Made by a program: the position numbers and the translations under genes. A stretch of DNA of 64,000 bases from Tessaracoccus coleopterorum (lineage in GTDB: Bacteria > Actinomycetota > Actinomycetes > Propionibacteriales > Propionibacteriaceae), in assembly GCF_011174705.1 (NCBI RefSeq), contig NZ_JAANIJ010000001.1, forward strand, positions 682,001 through 746,000, in the 5' to 3' direction. Below the pieces are notes generated by a model that was not told the DNA's origin, did not search any database, and saw only the letters and a list, made by a program, of their open reading frames with translations. This document shows, in pieces, positions 52,783-63,600 of the stretch. How positions within the stretch are numbered: the stretch's first letter is position 1; each line of letters starts with the position of its first letter.

Positions 52783-53492
52783 TCAGGCCTTCAGCGCCGC
52801 GATACCCGCCTCGAGCGCATCCTGGAAGAGGGACTCACGCTCATCGGAGGTGAGGTCGCCCGATCCGTCGAAGAGATGGTCCGAGACGGTCAGGACGGCC
52901 GCGGCCTCCTTCCCTGCTGCGAGCGCGCAGCCGAACAGGCCGGCCGCCTCCATCTCGACGCCGAGGGTGCCGAGCTTGTCGAGCGCGGGCACGATGTCCA
53001 TCCGCGAGCTGTAGAAGAAATCGCTGGTGTAGACGGGCCCGACGTGGACACGCTTCCCGGAGCCGCGCGCCTGGTCGACGGCCCCTCGGAGCATGTCGTA
53101 CGACGCGGCGAGCGAGAGGCTGACGCCGGGGATGTCGATGGTGGCGACGCCGGAGTTGGTGTGCGCCGACGACGCGACGATCACGTCCTTGACGGCGACC
53201 TTGCGGGAGATGCCTCCGCAGGTGCCCACGCGGCAGATCCGCTCCACCCCGTACTGCCCGTACAGCTCCGTGGCGTAGATCGAGAGGCTCGGCACGCCCA
53301 TGCCGGAGGCCATCGCCGTGACGGGGACGCCGTCGATGAGGCCGGTCCATGCCCCGATGCCGCGGACGTCGGAGACCAGCCTGGCCCCTCCATCCTCGTG
53401 CGCGCGATCCGTTCGGCCCGCTTCGGGTCGCCGGGCATGAGCACCAGCGGGGCGATGTCGCCGGGCTCGCAGGAAATGTGTGGAGTGGCCAT
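52783..53492 (-). CDS. deoD: Purine nucleoside phosphorylase, DeoD type
   Basis: A hexameric-type phosphorylase of about 236 residues used in purine salvage. It starts [20 protein letters not shown] with the phosphate-binding [10 protein letters not shown]. It continues with [28 protein letters not shown], the substrate-binding [12 protein letters not shown] and the catalytic aspartate region [10 protein letters not shown]. One break lies near 53390. It lies between tRNA-Tyr and tRNA-Thr on the same strand, with a terminator before it. Confidence 0.93.
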
Positions 53493-53525
53493 CTTCGGCC
53501 CCCTATCTGTGGGTGAAACAGAACC

Positions 53526-53552
53526 AGGCCCGAATCAATCCGATTCGGGCCT
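53526..53552 (-). terminator. Terminator between tRNA-Tyr and deoD
   Basis: An 11-base-pair perfect stem (AGGCCCGAATC with GATTCGGGCCT) and five-base loop, starting two bases past the tRNA-Tyr 3' end on the minus strand. Confidence 0.75.
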
Positions 53553-53554
53553 AG

Positions 53555-53637
53555 TGGCAGGTGTTGGATTTGAACCAACGTAGGACGACGCCGACGGTTT
53601 TACAGACCGCTCCCTTTGGCCACTCGGGCAACCTGCC
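53555..53637 (-). tRNA. tRNA-Tyr (GTA)
   Basis: A class II tRNA of 83 bases: acceptor GGCAGGT with ACCTGCC, D-region GCCCGAGTGGCCAAAGGGAG, anticodon GTA in CTGTAAAAC, a long variable arm (GTCGGCGTCGTCCTAC) and T-loop GGTTCAAATCC, discriminator A. No encoded CCA. Confidence 0.96.
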
Positions 53638-53823
53638 GTGCCGGTTTCCCGGCGCGGATGAGCTTAGCAGGGTGGCACCGGCCTCGGCAAAGCGGCCATT
53701 CCGGCACACCCGCACCCTTCGGCTGCGCGCGGAGCGCCCGCTGCCCGACCCGCCGACATCGCCGAAGGGCCTCAGGCTGGCACAATGGCGGGACGACACC
53801 CGCCCATCTGAGAGGGAACCCCC

Positions 53824-54315
53824 ATGGCATCGGATAGCTCGTTCGACATCGTCAGCAAGGTCGACCGTCAGGAGGTCGACAACGCCCTGAACCAGGCGGC
53901 CAAGGAGGTCTCACAGCGGTTCGACTTCAAGAACACCGACTCGAAGATCGCCTGGTCGGGCGAGGCCATCGAGATGGAGGCCATCTCCGAGGAGCGCGTC
54001 AAGGCGATCCTGGACGTGTTCCAGTCGAAGCTGGCCCGCCGCGGCGTGAGCCTGAAGGCCCTCGACGCGGGCGAGCCCCGTCAGTCGGGCAAGCTCTGGA
54101 AGATCACCGCCACCACCAAGGAGGGGATCACCCAGGAGAACGCGAAGAAGATCTCGAAGCTGATCCGCGACGAGGCAGCCAAGGGCGTCAAGGCGCAGAT
54201 CCAGGGCGACGAGCTGCGCGTCTCCTCCAAGAGCCGCGACGACCTGCAGGACGTGCAGCGGCTCATCAAGGATCAGGACTACGACTTCGCGGTCCAGTAC
54301 GTGAACTACCGCTGA
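53824..54315 (+). CDS. YajQ-family nucleotide-binding protein
   Basis: An intact 163-residue protein with the whole YajQ signature: [54 protein letters not shown] and a closing [12 protein letters not shown]. Some members bind cyclic di-GMP and others nucleic acid, so the ligand here is not certain. It is followed 15 bases later by an acetyltransferase gene. Confidence 0.94.
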   Translation: MASDSSFDIVSKVDRQEVDNALNQAAKEVSQRFDFKNTDSKIAWSGEAIEMEAISEERVKAILDVFQSKLARRGVSLKALDAGEPRQSGKLWKITATTKEGITQENAKKISKLIRDEAAKGVKAQIQGDELRVSSKSRDDLQDVQRLIKDQDYDFAVQYVNYR

Positions 54316-54330
54316 CCCAGGAGAGACCCC

Positions 54331-54842
54331 TTGCTTGCGCTGCGCCACCTCCGCCCCGACGACGCCCCGACGTCCTCGCGGCATTTGCATCCGACCCCGG
54401 CATGGCCCGTCAGGGCACCGTGACGACCCTCGCTGAGGCCGAGGCGTACGTCGCGGCCCTGCAGGAGCGCGGCGATCTCGCGTTCGCCATCACCGACGAT
54501 GACCGGCTCGTCGGCCTCGTCGGGGTCAGCGTCGACGCAGTCAACCGGGTGGGCTGGTTCTGGTACTGGATGAACGCGTCGCACCGGGGCCGCCGTTGGG
54601 CCTCGCTCGCCGCGACGGCTGTGGCGAACTGGGCGCTCTCCTCCGGTGGCTGCGAGCGCCTCGAGTTGGGGCACCGCGCCGACAACCCGCTGTCGGGCAA
54701 TGTGGCGGGCGCCGCGGGCTTCGTCCACGAGGGCCGTGAGCGCGGGAAGTTCCTGATCGACGGACAGCGCGTCGACGTGCTCACCTACGGCAGGCTCGTG
54801 AGCGACCCGTGGCCGATCGCGACCCTCGAGATCACCCGATGA
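54331..54842 (+). CDS. GNAT-family N-acetyltransferase (RimJ/RimL-like)
   Basis: About 170 residues. TTG 54331 is taken as start behind GGAGAG; the frame LLALRHLRPDDAP is broken near 54370 and continues DVLAAFASDPGMARQG. The acetyl-CoA region corresponds to WFWYWMNASHRGRRWASLAA, and the C-terminal motif is RADNPLSGNVAGAAGFVHEG. This resembles enzymes that acetylate protein N-termini or small substrates. Its stop overlaps the exonuclease III start (ATGA). Confidence 0.84.
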
Positions 54843-55735
54843 GGCGGATCGGCACCCACAACGTCAACGGGATCCGCGCGTCGCTCAAGCGCGGCTTCCG
54901 GCCGTTCTGGGACTCCCAGGCAGCCGACGTCATCGCGCTGCAGGAGGTCCGCTGCCGCGTGGCCGACCTGCCGCTGGAGGCCTTCGACGGCTACCACACG
55001 ACGCTGGACGCGGGCACCCTCGCAGGCCGCAACGGCGTCGCGCTGCTGACCCGCAGCGCGCCGACCCGCGTGCGGGCGCTCGGCGACACCGTCACGGTCA
55101 TCACCCCGGGTGGGGCTCCGGCGGAGGCGCAGGCCGAACGCATCGGCGGGCGTGACCTCGCCCCTTCGCGGACGAGGGCCGCTACCTCGAGGTCGACCTC
55201 GCGGATGCGCCGCTGCGGGTCGCCTCGCTGTACCTGCCGAAGGGCGCGGCGTGGCCCCACGAGGAGGGCACCGAGGAGAAGTACCGACGCAAGATGCGGT
55301 TCATGCGCGGGCTCGCCCGCACGATGGCGGCGTCCCGCCGGGAGGCGGCAGGCGAGGGGCGCGAGTTCCTCGTGATGGGCGACTTCAACATCGCGCACAC
55401 GAAGAACGACCTGCGTAACTGGCGAGGCAACCAGAAGTCCGAGGGCTTCCTGCCCGAGGAGCGCGAATGGTTCGGCTCGGTCACGGGGCCGCGCTCGATG
55501 GTCGACGTCGTCCGTTCGCTCCACCCCGACACCGACGGCCCGTACAGCTGGTGGTCGTGGCGTGGGCAGGCCTTCGTCAACGACTCAGGCTGGCGCATTG
55601 ACTACCACCTGGCCTCCCCGCGGCTCGCGAGGGCCGCGATGGGGCGCTCGTGGGGCGTGAGGCCAGCTATGAGGAGCGGATGAGCGACCACTCCCCGTGA
55701 TCGTCGACTACGACACCTCGACGCTCGTGGCCTGA
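54839..55735 (+). CDS. Exodeoxyribonuclease III (AP endonuclease)
   Basis: An EEP-fold repair nuclease of about 298 residues. Motifs are THNVNGIRASLKRGF, VIALQEVRCRVADLP with the metal glutamate, LYLPKGAAWPHEE, MGDFNIAHTKNDLRNWRGNQ, PYSWWSWRGQAFVNDSGWRI and the closing SDHSPVIVDY. Frameshifts are near 55160, 55655 and 55695. Tight coupling with the GNAT gene upstream suggests co-transcription. Its stop lies within two bases of the convergent MptB stop. Confidence 0.93.
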
Positions 55736-55736
55736 C

Positions 55737-57226
55737 TCAGGCCACCGACTCGGGCATCCGCTCGGGTTCCTCGGCCATCGGTTGGCTGAGCTCGTGGGAG
55801 TGCATCGTCCAGTAGGTGGCGCCGAACAGGATGAACACGAGCATCCAGAGCCCGTTGCGGATGCCGAAGTTCATGGCGTTGAACCCGAGCAGCACCACGG
55901 TCGCGACGATGGCGGCCCGCAGTACGCGCGAACTCGGCTTCGTCATCGGCAGCAGCACCGCTCCCCAGAGCAGGTACCACGAGTGGATCGCGGGGCGCAC
56001 AGCGCGAACCAGATGAACGAGTAGCTGATGAAGTGCAGCGGCCTCCTGCCCAGGTGCCGCCACGCGAAGTAGCCGATCCCGACGACGGCGGCGACGGTGC
56101 CGATACCGCGGAACACGGTGACTGCCGTCCGGCCGCCCTGGTCCAGGCCGAGCAGGTTGATCGGGTACTGCACGATGTGGCCGAGCACCGTGAACGGCGA
56201 GACCGTGTCGACCATGCCGGGCACGTTGATGGCGTTGACCCAGCCGAACCCGAGGCCCGAGGCGAACGAGAACCCGACGAACACTGCCACCGAGATGCCG
56301 AGCGAGGCGAGCGCCTTCGCGGCGGCCCACGCCACGTCACGCGGTCGCCATGAGGTCCAGGGCACCACGAGGAAGGGCAGGGCGACGGCGACGAGGAAGG
56401 CCGGCTGCTTGATGGAGGCGGCGACGCCGACCACGAGCGCCCCGAGCCACCAGCGCCGGTGGCGCATGGTGAGCCAGATGCCGAGCAGCATCAACCCGGT
56501 CATCTGTGAGTCGTTGTGGGCGCCGCCGATGAAGTCGATGATGAGGATCGGGTTGAGCACCGAGAACCAGCTCGCCGCGGCGGGGTCGACCCCGACGCGG
56601 CGGGCGATCCGAGGCACCAGGGTGCCGATCAGGGCGACCCCGATCAGCGCAGGCACCCGCATCAGCACACCGGAGAGGAACGGGTCGAGCCCGGCCAGGT
56701 GGACGATGCCATGGCTCATCCACAGCGCGAGCGGACCGTAGGGCGCGGTCGTCTCGCGCCACACCCAGGCCACCTGGTCGGCGTAGTAGCCGGGCAGGAT
56801 CCCCGGGCCGACGGAGTAGGGGTTCAGGTTGTTGTGGATGAGCCAGCCGTGCGCCGCATAGGAGTAGGCGTCGTGGGAGAAGATCGGCGGGCCGAACAGC
56901 AGCGGGAGCGACACGATCGCGAGCACAGCCCAGTGTCTGAGCTGCGGCCTACCCTGGGCGCGCCGCTTTGCCGGGCGCAGCCGGAACCACGACTCGAGCA
57001 GCAGCGCGAGGCCCAGGAGGGTGGCGACGGTGCCGACCACCTTCGTGGTGGGGCCGTCGATGCCGAGGGCGCGCAGCAGGTCCCACACCGGTGACGCCTG
57101 CGGCAGGTAGGCCGGGCTGAGCGATCCGATCAGGATGCCGAAGGACCCCGCGAAACCGGCCCACACCGCCCGCGACGAGGCGGCCTGACGCAGGTCACGC
57201 AACGCACCCCGGACGGGGCTAGGCAC
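55737..57226 (-). CDS. Polyprenol-phosphomannose-dependent mannosyltransferase (MptB-like)
   Basis: A multi-spanning GT-C glycosyltransferase of about 496 residues. The extracytoplasmic loop contains FSHDAYSYAAHGWLIHNNLN and PYGPLALWMSHGI, close to actinobacterial MptB, which extends the alpha-1,6-mannan core of lipomannan and lipoarabinomannan. At least ten hydrophobic segments follow. GTG 57226 overlaps the end of the ferredoxin gene. One break lies near 56000. A tail of charged residues (EEPERMPESVA) ends the protein. Confidence 0.83.
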
Positions 57227-57536
57227 CGTCGCCCCCGACCAACTGCTCCCTGCCGTAGAGCAGGTCGACCAGCCGGTCGGCGGAGGGGACGTGGGCACCG
57301 TCCCAGACGAGCGCGTCGGTCGGGCACTGCTCGATGCAGACGCCGCAGTACATGCAGAGCGACCAGTCGATGGTGAACGTGTCGAGCACGTTGTGGGTGC
57401 GGGGCCGCGCGCCGGGCGCGGGCACCGTCTGCTCCATGTGGGAGGTGAGCGTGATGCACCAGGTTGGGCACTCGCGGGCGCAGATCATGCAGGAGGTGCA
57501 CAGGTCGTCGATGAGGGCGATCGAGCCGTGGATCAT
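57219..57536 (-). CDS. NuoI-like 2[4Fe-4S] ferredoxin subunit
   Basis: An intact 105-residue protein with two cluster-binding motifs, CTSCMICARECP and CMYCGVCIEQCP. It resembles the NuoI/HyfH subunit of complex I and group 4 hydrogenases but is short, with no N-terminal extension. Its ATG overlaps the NuoC-like stop by four bases, and its stop overlaps the MptB start. Confidence 0.85.
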   Translation of the reverse strand: MIHGSIALIDDLCTSCMICARECPTWCITLTSHMEQTVPAPGARPRTHNVLDTFTIDWSLCMYCGVCIEQCPTDALVWDGAHVPSADRLVDLLYGREQLVGGDGA

Positions 57537-58039
57537 CGGAGCCTCCTGACGCGGGCGCCGGTGGCCGACAGCGCCACATCGGCCGGAGTGGACGCCGGGT
57601 CGGCGAGCACGGCGGGGTCGGGCACCCCGGCGGGACGAGCTTGCGGCGGCTGGGGAGGCGCCCGACTCCCCGGCTCCAGGGCACCCGGCCAGCCGGTCAC
57701 CTGACGCTGCTCGAGGAGCACATCCTTGCGCATGGGGGCCCCACCGCCGTGATGGATCAGGGGCCGGTTGTCGCCGCCGACGAACTCGACGCCGAAGAAG
57801 TCGTGGGCCTGCCGCTGCAGGAAGGTGGCCCCGGCGAACAGGTCCGAGAGGTCGGGCAGCGCCGGGTGGTCGCGGTCGGTGCGCGCCTCCAGCGCCGACT
57901 CCTCGCCCGTGTCGGGGTTCAGCAGGCGCACCACGACGCGGATCTCGTCGGCGACGCCCACCTCGTCGAAGGCGGTCAGCCCGAGCAGGAAGGTGAAGCC
58001 TGCGCCCTTGGCCGCGGCCACATCGTCGTGCAGGCTCAT
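57533..58039 (-). CDS. NuoC-like (30 kDa) subunit
   Basis: An intact 168-residue protein starting MSLHDDVAAAKGAGFTFLLG. The conserved complex I 30-kDa region is AGATFLQRQAHDFFGVEFVG, with a phenylalanine-rich DFFG core. A proline/alanine-rich tail of about 60 residues replaces the fusion to NuoD seen in some relatives. It overlaps both neighbours (NuoB-like and NuoI-like) by four bases. No NuoD-like large subunit is found in the window. Confidence 0.83.
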   Translation of the reverse strand: MSLHDDVAAAKGAGFTFLLGLTAFDEVGVADEIRVVVRLLNPDTGEESALEARTDRDHPALPDLSDLFAGATFLQRQAHDFFGVEFVGGDNRPLIHHGGGAPMRKDVLLEQRQVTGWPGALEPGSRAPPQPPQARPAGVPDPAVLADPASTPADVALSATGARVRRLR

Positions 58040-58429
58040 GCTCCCACCCGCTCCGCGGCCAGGTAGTCGTCGAGCGCGGTCGGGGCGGCGGGCACCCCGC
58101 GATGAAGTGGTCGACGGGCACCAGCGCCTCCGCGCCCGCACCACCGCGTACGAGTCCCAGTAGGGCCCGCCGACGCAGGCGCAGGCGCCGAACGCGACGA
58201 CGCGGGCGTCGTCGGGCACCGATCCGAGCACCTGCGTGACGGACGGCAGCATGGGGGCGGTGATGGTGCCCGAGAGGGTCACCACGACGCGGGCCCTGCC
58301 GGGAGATCGGCGAGCGGCACCTCGGGTCGTTGGCCGGCCGCGGCCTGGGTCTCGAGGGCACAGCAGGCCAGCGGCACGTCGACGACGAAAAGCGATCCGT
58401 CGCCGAACCAGTCCCTTGCTGCAACCATG
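58036..58429 (-). CDS. NuoB-like [4Fe-4S] subunit
   Basis: About 131 residues starting MVAARDWFGDGSLFVVDVPL. All four cluster ligands of the NuoB/hydrogenase small subunit family seem present: adjacent cysteines in ACCALETQ, one in FGACACVGGPYWDSY and one in HFIAGCPP. Breaks lie near 58300, 58140 and 58100. It is first in a three-gene cassette (B-C-I) divergent from the SNF2 gene. The 66-base divergent gap must contain both promoters. Confidence 0.8.
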
Positions 58430-58495
58430 CGCGAGAGTCTACGCGCCGGGGCCGTCTTCGCTCCCCGACCCGGTGCGCATAGACTCTGCTTCCCG

Positions 58496-61400
58496 ATGAT
58501 GAACTTCCCTGACTGGCTGGCCGAGGCCGACGACGCCGCGCTGAACCGGCGCTTCGGCGCTGCGACCGTTGCGCGGGCAGACAGTACGCCGCACTCGGCC
58601 GGGTCGGAGCGATCCGCACCTCGGGCACCCTCGCGACGGCGCCGGTGCGGGGCAGCGGCTACCGCACGTACTCGACGACCGTGACCAGCCCCGCCGGGAT
58701 CGACTCGCTCGTGGCCACCTGCAGCTGCCCGATGCGGATGGACTGCAAGCACACCGTCGCCCTGATCCTCACGATGCGCACCCCTGGGCGCCACCGGCAG
58801 CCGCCGACGTGGCAGCAGGTGCTGGCACCGTTCGGTGGACGCGGCACGTCCAGCGGGAGGCCCTGGCGCTGCGGTTCTCGGAGGAGGGCCCCAACCTCGC
58901 CGTGCGACCCATGCGGATGGGCGCCCGCGGCAACTGGGTCCGCACCGGCGCCAACTGGGACGACCTGGCCCGCGGCGACTTCATCCCCGCCCAGCGCGAC
59001 GCCCTGATGGGGCTGCTCGCCTGCCGCTCGTCAGCCACGCCGCAGGGCCGGGCCGAGGCCCTCGCCGTCAACGAGTTGACGGCGGCCGTCTGGCCGGCGC
59101 TGCGGCGGGCCGTCGACAGCGGGGTCACGCTGCTCGGGGGCACCACCGTGTCGGGTCGCGAGCTTCCCGGCCCGGTGCTGGCCGCGGATCCTGCGACGCC
59201 GGTCGCCAACGTCACCCCGGCCCCGGGAGACGGTGCTGGTGCAGGCCATGGTCTCCTCGCCGGACCTCGGAACCGTGTCGCTCCAGCCGCGCGCCTTCCT
59301 CGGCCGCCCCGCTCACGGCGTGGGCGTCGTCCGTGGCGACGCGCTCCTCCTCACCCCACTGGTCCGCCCGCTGGATTCGGGCGAGCAGCCGCTGTTCCAG
59401 CACGGCAGCGTCACGGTGCCCGCCGCGGATGTGGCCGAGTTCGCCGGGCGCTTCCTGCCCCGGCTCCGCGCCCACCTGACGACCACCGTCGACGACTCCC
59501 TCGACCTCCCGGAGCCCAGACCTCCGCGGCTGCTGTGCCGGGTCGAGTTCCACGAGCGGACGGCGTCGGTGCACTGGGGTTTCCGGTACGGGCTCGGTTC
59601 CCGGCAGGTCGACGTCGGGCTGAGCGGAGGAGGCCACGATTCCGTGGCCCGCGACCCGGGTGCCGAGCGGGAGCTCCAGACGCTCGTCGCGGAGGGACCG
59701 TGGCGGGGCCCGAACGGGCTGCAGCCCGCCTTCCTGACCGGCCGCAGCCTCATCGCGTTCGTCACGACGGCGCTTCCCGCTCTCCGCGCCGACGGGCGGG
59801 TCGATCTGGAGCTCAACGAGGAACCGCCCGACTTCCGGGAGGCCGACGAGGCACCCGAGGTGCGTCTGGCCGTCGGCGAGGCCGAGGTGGGCGACTGGTT
59901 CGACCTCTCGATCGACGTGACAGTCGACGGTGAGCACGTCCCGCTCGGCGAGCTGATGCGCGCGCTGGCCGCGGGCGACGACCATCTGCTCCTCGACAGC
60001 GGCACCTGGTTCCCGCTCGAGGCGCCCGAGCTCGTCGAGCTGCGCCAGCTGATCGAGGAGGCCCGCCTGATCGCCGACAGCGAAAAGGAGTCGGTGTTCC
60101 GGCTGCGCCCCGAGCATGCGGGCCTCTGGGACGAGCTCGTCCGGCTCGGCATCGTGACGGGCCAGGCTGAGTCTTGGCGCGCGTCGGTCGGCGCCCTGCT
60201 CGATCCGTCATCCCTCCCCGACGAGCCCGTGCCCGCCGGCCTGCTCGCGACGCTGCGGCCCTACCAGGAGACCGGTTTCCGATGGCTGCGGTTCCTCTGG
60301 CGCACGGGGCTGGGCGGGATCCTCGCCGACGAAATGGGCCTCGGAAAGACGCTGCAGGCGCTGGCCGCCGCGCAGGCCGCCCACGACGCGGGCGAGCTGA
60401 CCGAGCCGATGCTGGTGATCGCCCCGACCTCCGTGATGGGTACCTGGGCGGCGGAGGCGGCCCGGTTCGCGCCGGGGCTGTCCACCACGACGATCTCCTC
60501 GACGCTGGCCAAGCGCGGCATCCCGCTGTCCGAGGCGGTCGGTGGTGCCCAGATCGTGATCACCTCGTACACGCTGCTGCGGCTCGAGGCCGACGCCTAC
60601 CGGGATCTGACCTGGTCGGCCGTGCTGCTCGACGAGGCGCAGTTCGTGAAGAACCACGCGTCGAAGGCCTACCACGCGGTGCGGGCGCTCAACGCCAGGG
60701 TGAAGGTGGCCCTCACGGGTACCCCGCTCGAGAACAACGTGATGGACCTGTGGTCGCTCCTGTCGATCACCGCCCCGGGCTGTTCCCCGACCCGAAGCGG
60801 TTCACGTCCGAGTACCGCAAGCCCATCGAGGCGGGCGAGGTGGAGGTGTCTGCACGGCTGCGGCGCCGGATCCGGCCGCTGATCCTGCGCCGCACCAAGT
60901 CGGCAGTCGCAGCCGAACTGCCCGAGAAGCAGGAGCAGATCGTGCCCGTCGAGCTGCTGCCGGGCCACCGCCGCACCTACGACCGGCGCCTCGCCCGGGA
61001 GCGCCAGGTGGTGCTCGGGCTCCTCGGTGATCTCCAACGCAACCGGTTCTCGATCCTCCGCTCGCTGACCATCCTGCGTCAGCTGAGCCTCGCTCCGTCG
61101 CTCGTCGACGAGGAGGCGGCGGCTGGCTCGGCGAAGATCGACGCGCTCGTGGAGATGCTCAACGAGATCGTGGCGGAGGGCCACCGCGCGCTGGTGTTCT
61201 CGCAGTTCACGAGCTTCCTCTCGCTCGTGAAACAGCGGCTCGACCGGGAGGCCATCGGGTTCGAGTACCTCGACGGCCGCACCAGGGACAGGGCCGCGCG
61301 GGTCGCCGCCTTCCGGGAAGGGGATGCCCCGGCCTTCCTGATCAGCCTGAAGGCGGGCGGCTTCGGCCTGACGCTCACCGAGGCGGACTACGTGTTCATC

Positions 61401-61634
61401 CTCGACCCGTGGTGGAACCCCGCGGCCGAGAACCAGGCCATCGACCGGGCCCACCGGATCGGCCAGGACAAGCCGGTCAACGTCTACCGGCTCGTCTCGA
61501 CCGACACCATCGAGGAGAAGGTGCTCGCTCTCCAGGAGCGCAAACGCAACCTCTTCGACGCTGTGGTCGGCGAGGGATCCGACTCGGGATCGCACCTGAG
61601 CGCCGACGACATCGTGGGGCTGCTCGGCCCCTGA
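58496..61634 (+). CDS. SWIM zinc-finger SNF2-family helicase
   Basis: About 1,045 residues. The N-terminal SWIM zinc site is CSCPMRMDCKH (C-x-C...C-x-H). A long middle domain is followed by the SNF2 ATPase: RPYQETGFRWLRFLW, Walker A LADEMGLGKTLQALAA, DEAQ box VLLDEAQFVKN, LTGTPLENNVMDLWSL. The helicase C-terminal lobe ends DRAHRIGQDKPVNVYRLVS. This is the bacterial HepA-like, SWIM-bearing type, a dsDNA translocase of uncertain task. Start ATG 58496, with ATG 58499 adjacent. Breaks lie near 58580, 58790, 59225 and 60780. Confidence 0.91.
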
Positions 61635-61733
61635 GGTGCCTTTTCTCTGACGGCGGAACGGTCAGATCGTTAGATGCGGGGCGGGGTCCTAGAATGACTG
61701 GGACGCCCACGAGAACTCCGAGGTAGACAGCAA

Positions 61734-63600
61734 GTGCCTGAAAAGCTCCCCTGCAGCGAGTTGTGATCCGCTTTGCAGGCGACTCCGGCGATGGAATGCA
61801 GCTGACCGGTGACCGCTTCACGGCGGAGACCGCGATCTTCGGCAACGACATCGCGACCCTCCCCAACTTCCCGGCCGAGATCCGCGCGCCCCAGGGCACG
61901 CTGCCCGGCGTGTCGAGCTTCCAGCTGCACTTCGCCAGCTTCGACATCGTCACCCCAGGCGACGTACCCGACGTCCTGGTGGCCATGAACCCGGCAGCGC
62001 TGAAGGCCAACCTGCGCGACCTGCCACGCGGCGGCGTCATCATCGTCGACACCGCCGACTTCACGAAGCGCAACCTCGCCAAGATCGGCTGGGCCTCCAA
62101 CCCACTCGAGGACGGCACGCTCGCGAACTACTCGGTGCACGCCCTCGACCTGACCGGCCTCGCGACCGGCGCGGTGGCCGAGTTCGAGCTCAGCCGCAAG
62201 GACTCGTCGCGCACGAAGAACATGTTCGCGCTCGGCCTGCTGAGCTGGCTCTACTCCCGCCCCACCGAAGGCACGGAGCGCTTCCTCGCCGAGAAGTTCG
62301 CGAAGAAGCCGCAGATCCGCGACGCCAACATCGCCGCGTTCAAGGCGGGCTACGCCTACGGCGAGACCACCGAGGTGTTCGAGGTCCAGTACCACGTCGA
62401 GCCCGCCCCGATGCCGAAGGGCCGCTACCGGCAGGTTTCGGGCAACCTGGCCACCGCCTACGGCCTGATGGTCGGCGCGGAGAAGGCCGGGATGCAGCTG
62501 TTCCTCGGCTCGTATCCCATCACCCCGGCCTCCGACATCCTCCACGAGCTGTCGCGCCGCAAGGACGTCGGCGTGATGACGTTCCAGGCCGAGGACGAGA
62601 TCGCGGCCGTCGGCGCGGCCATCGGTGCCTCATTCGCGGGGGCGCTTGGGATGACGTCGACGTCCGGCCCGGGTGTGGCGCTCAAGTCGGAGGCCATCGG
62701 GCTCGCGGTGATGACCGAGCTCCCGCTCGTCGTGGTCAATGTGCAGCGCTCGGGCCCGTCGACCGGCATGCCGACCAAGACCGAACAGGCAGACCTCGTG
62801 CAGTCGATCTGGGGCCGCAACGGCGAGGCGCCCGTGCCGGTGCTCGCCGCGAAGTCGTCGACCGACTGCTTCGACACCGCGGTTGAGGCGTGCCGCATCG
62901 CGGTGAAGTACCGCACCCCCGTGATCATGCTGTCCGACGGCTACCTGGCCAACGGCGCGGAGCCGTGGAAGATCCCCGACCTCGACACCATCGAGCCGAT
63001 CGAGCCGAACTTCGCCACCGAGATGAACGGCGAGGTCGACGGTAAGCCGCACTTCATGCCGTACGAGCGCGACCCGGAGACCCTCGCCCGCGCGTGGGCC
63101 ATCCCCGGCACGCCCGGCCTTGAGCACCGCATCGGGGCATCGAGAAGGCCGCCCGCACGGGCAACGTGTCGTACGACCCCGACAATCACGAGCTGATGGT
63201 GCGCACCAGACACGCCAAGATCAAGGGCATCGTGCGCGACATCCCCGATCTCGAGGTCGACGACCCGGACGGCGATGCACGCGTGCTGGTGCTCGGCTGG
63301 GGATCGACCTACGGGCCCATCACCGCCGCGGCCCGCCGCATCCGCAAGACCGACCGGAGCATCGCCACGGCACACCTGCGCCACCTCAACCCGATGCCCG
63401 CGAACCTGGGCGAGGTGCTGAACGCCTACGAGAGCGTGATCGTGCCCGAGATGAACCTCGGCCAACTCTCCACCGTGCTGCGCGCCCGCTACCTCACCGA
63501 CGTGACCACGTACTCCCGGGTGCGCGGCCTGCCCATCTCGATCACGGAACTAGAGAACGACCTGATCGCCGAGATCGAAGCGCTGAAGGAGAAGAACTGA
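61734..63600 (+). CDS. korA: 2-oxoacid:ferredoxin oxidoreductase alpha subunit, gamma-alpha fusion
   Basis: Oxidatively decarboxylates a 2-oxoacid, probably 2-oxoglutarate, passing electrons to ferredoxin. About 622 residues. The gamma domain comes first (VIRFAGDSGDGMQLTGDRFT, GVIIVDTADFTKRNL). The alpha domain follows (GSYPITPASDILHELS, QAEDEIAAVGAAIGASFAGA, TSTSGPGVALKSEA). GTG 61734 is the likely start, with a break near 61758 in a CCCC run and another near 63140. Its stop overlaps the korB ATG. Confidence 0.93.
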
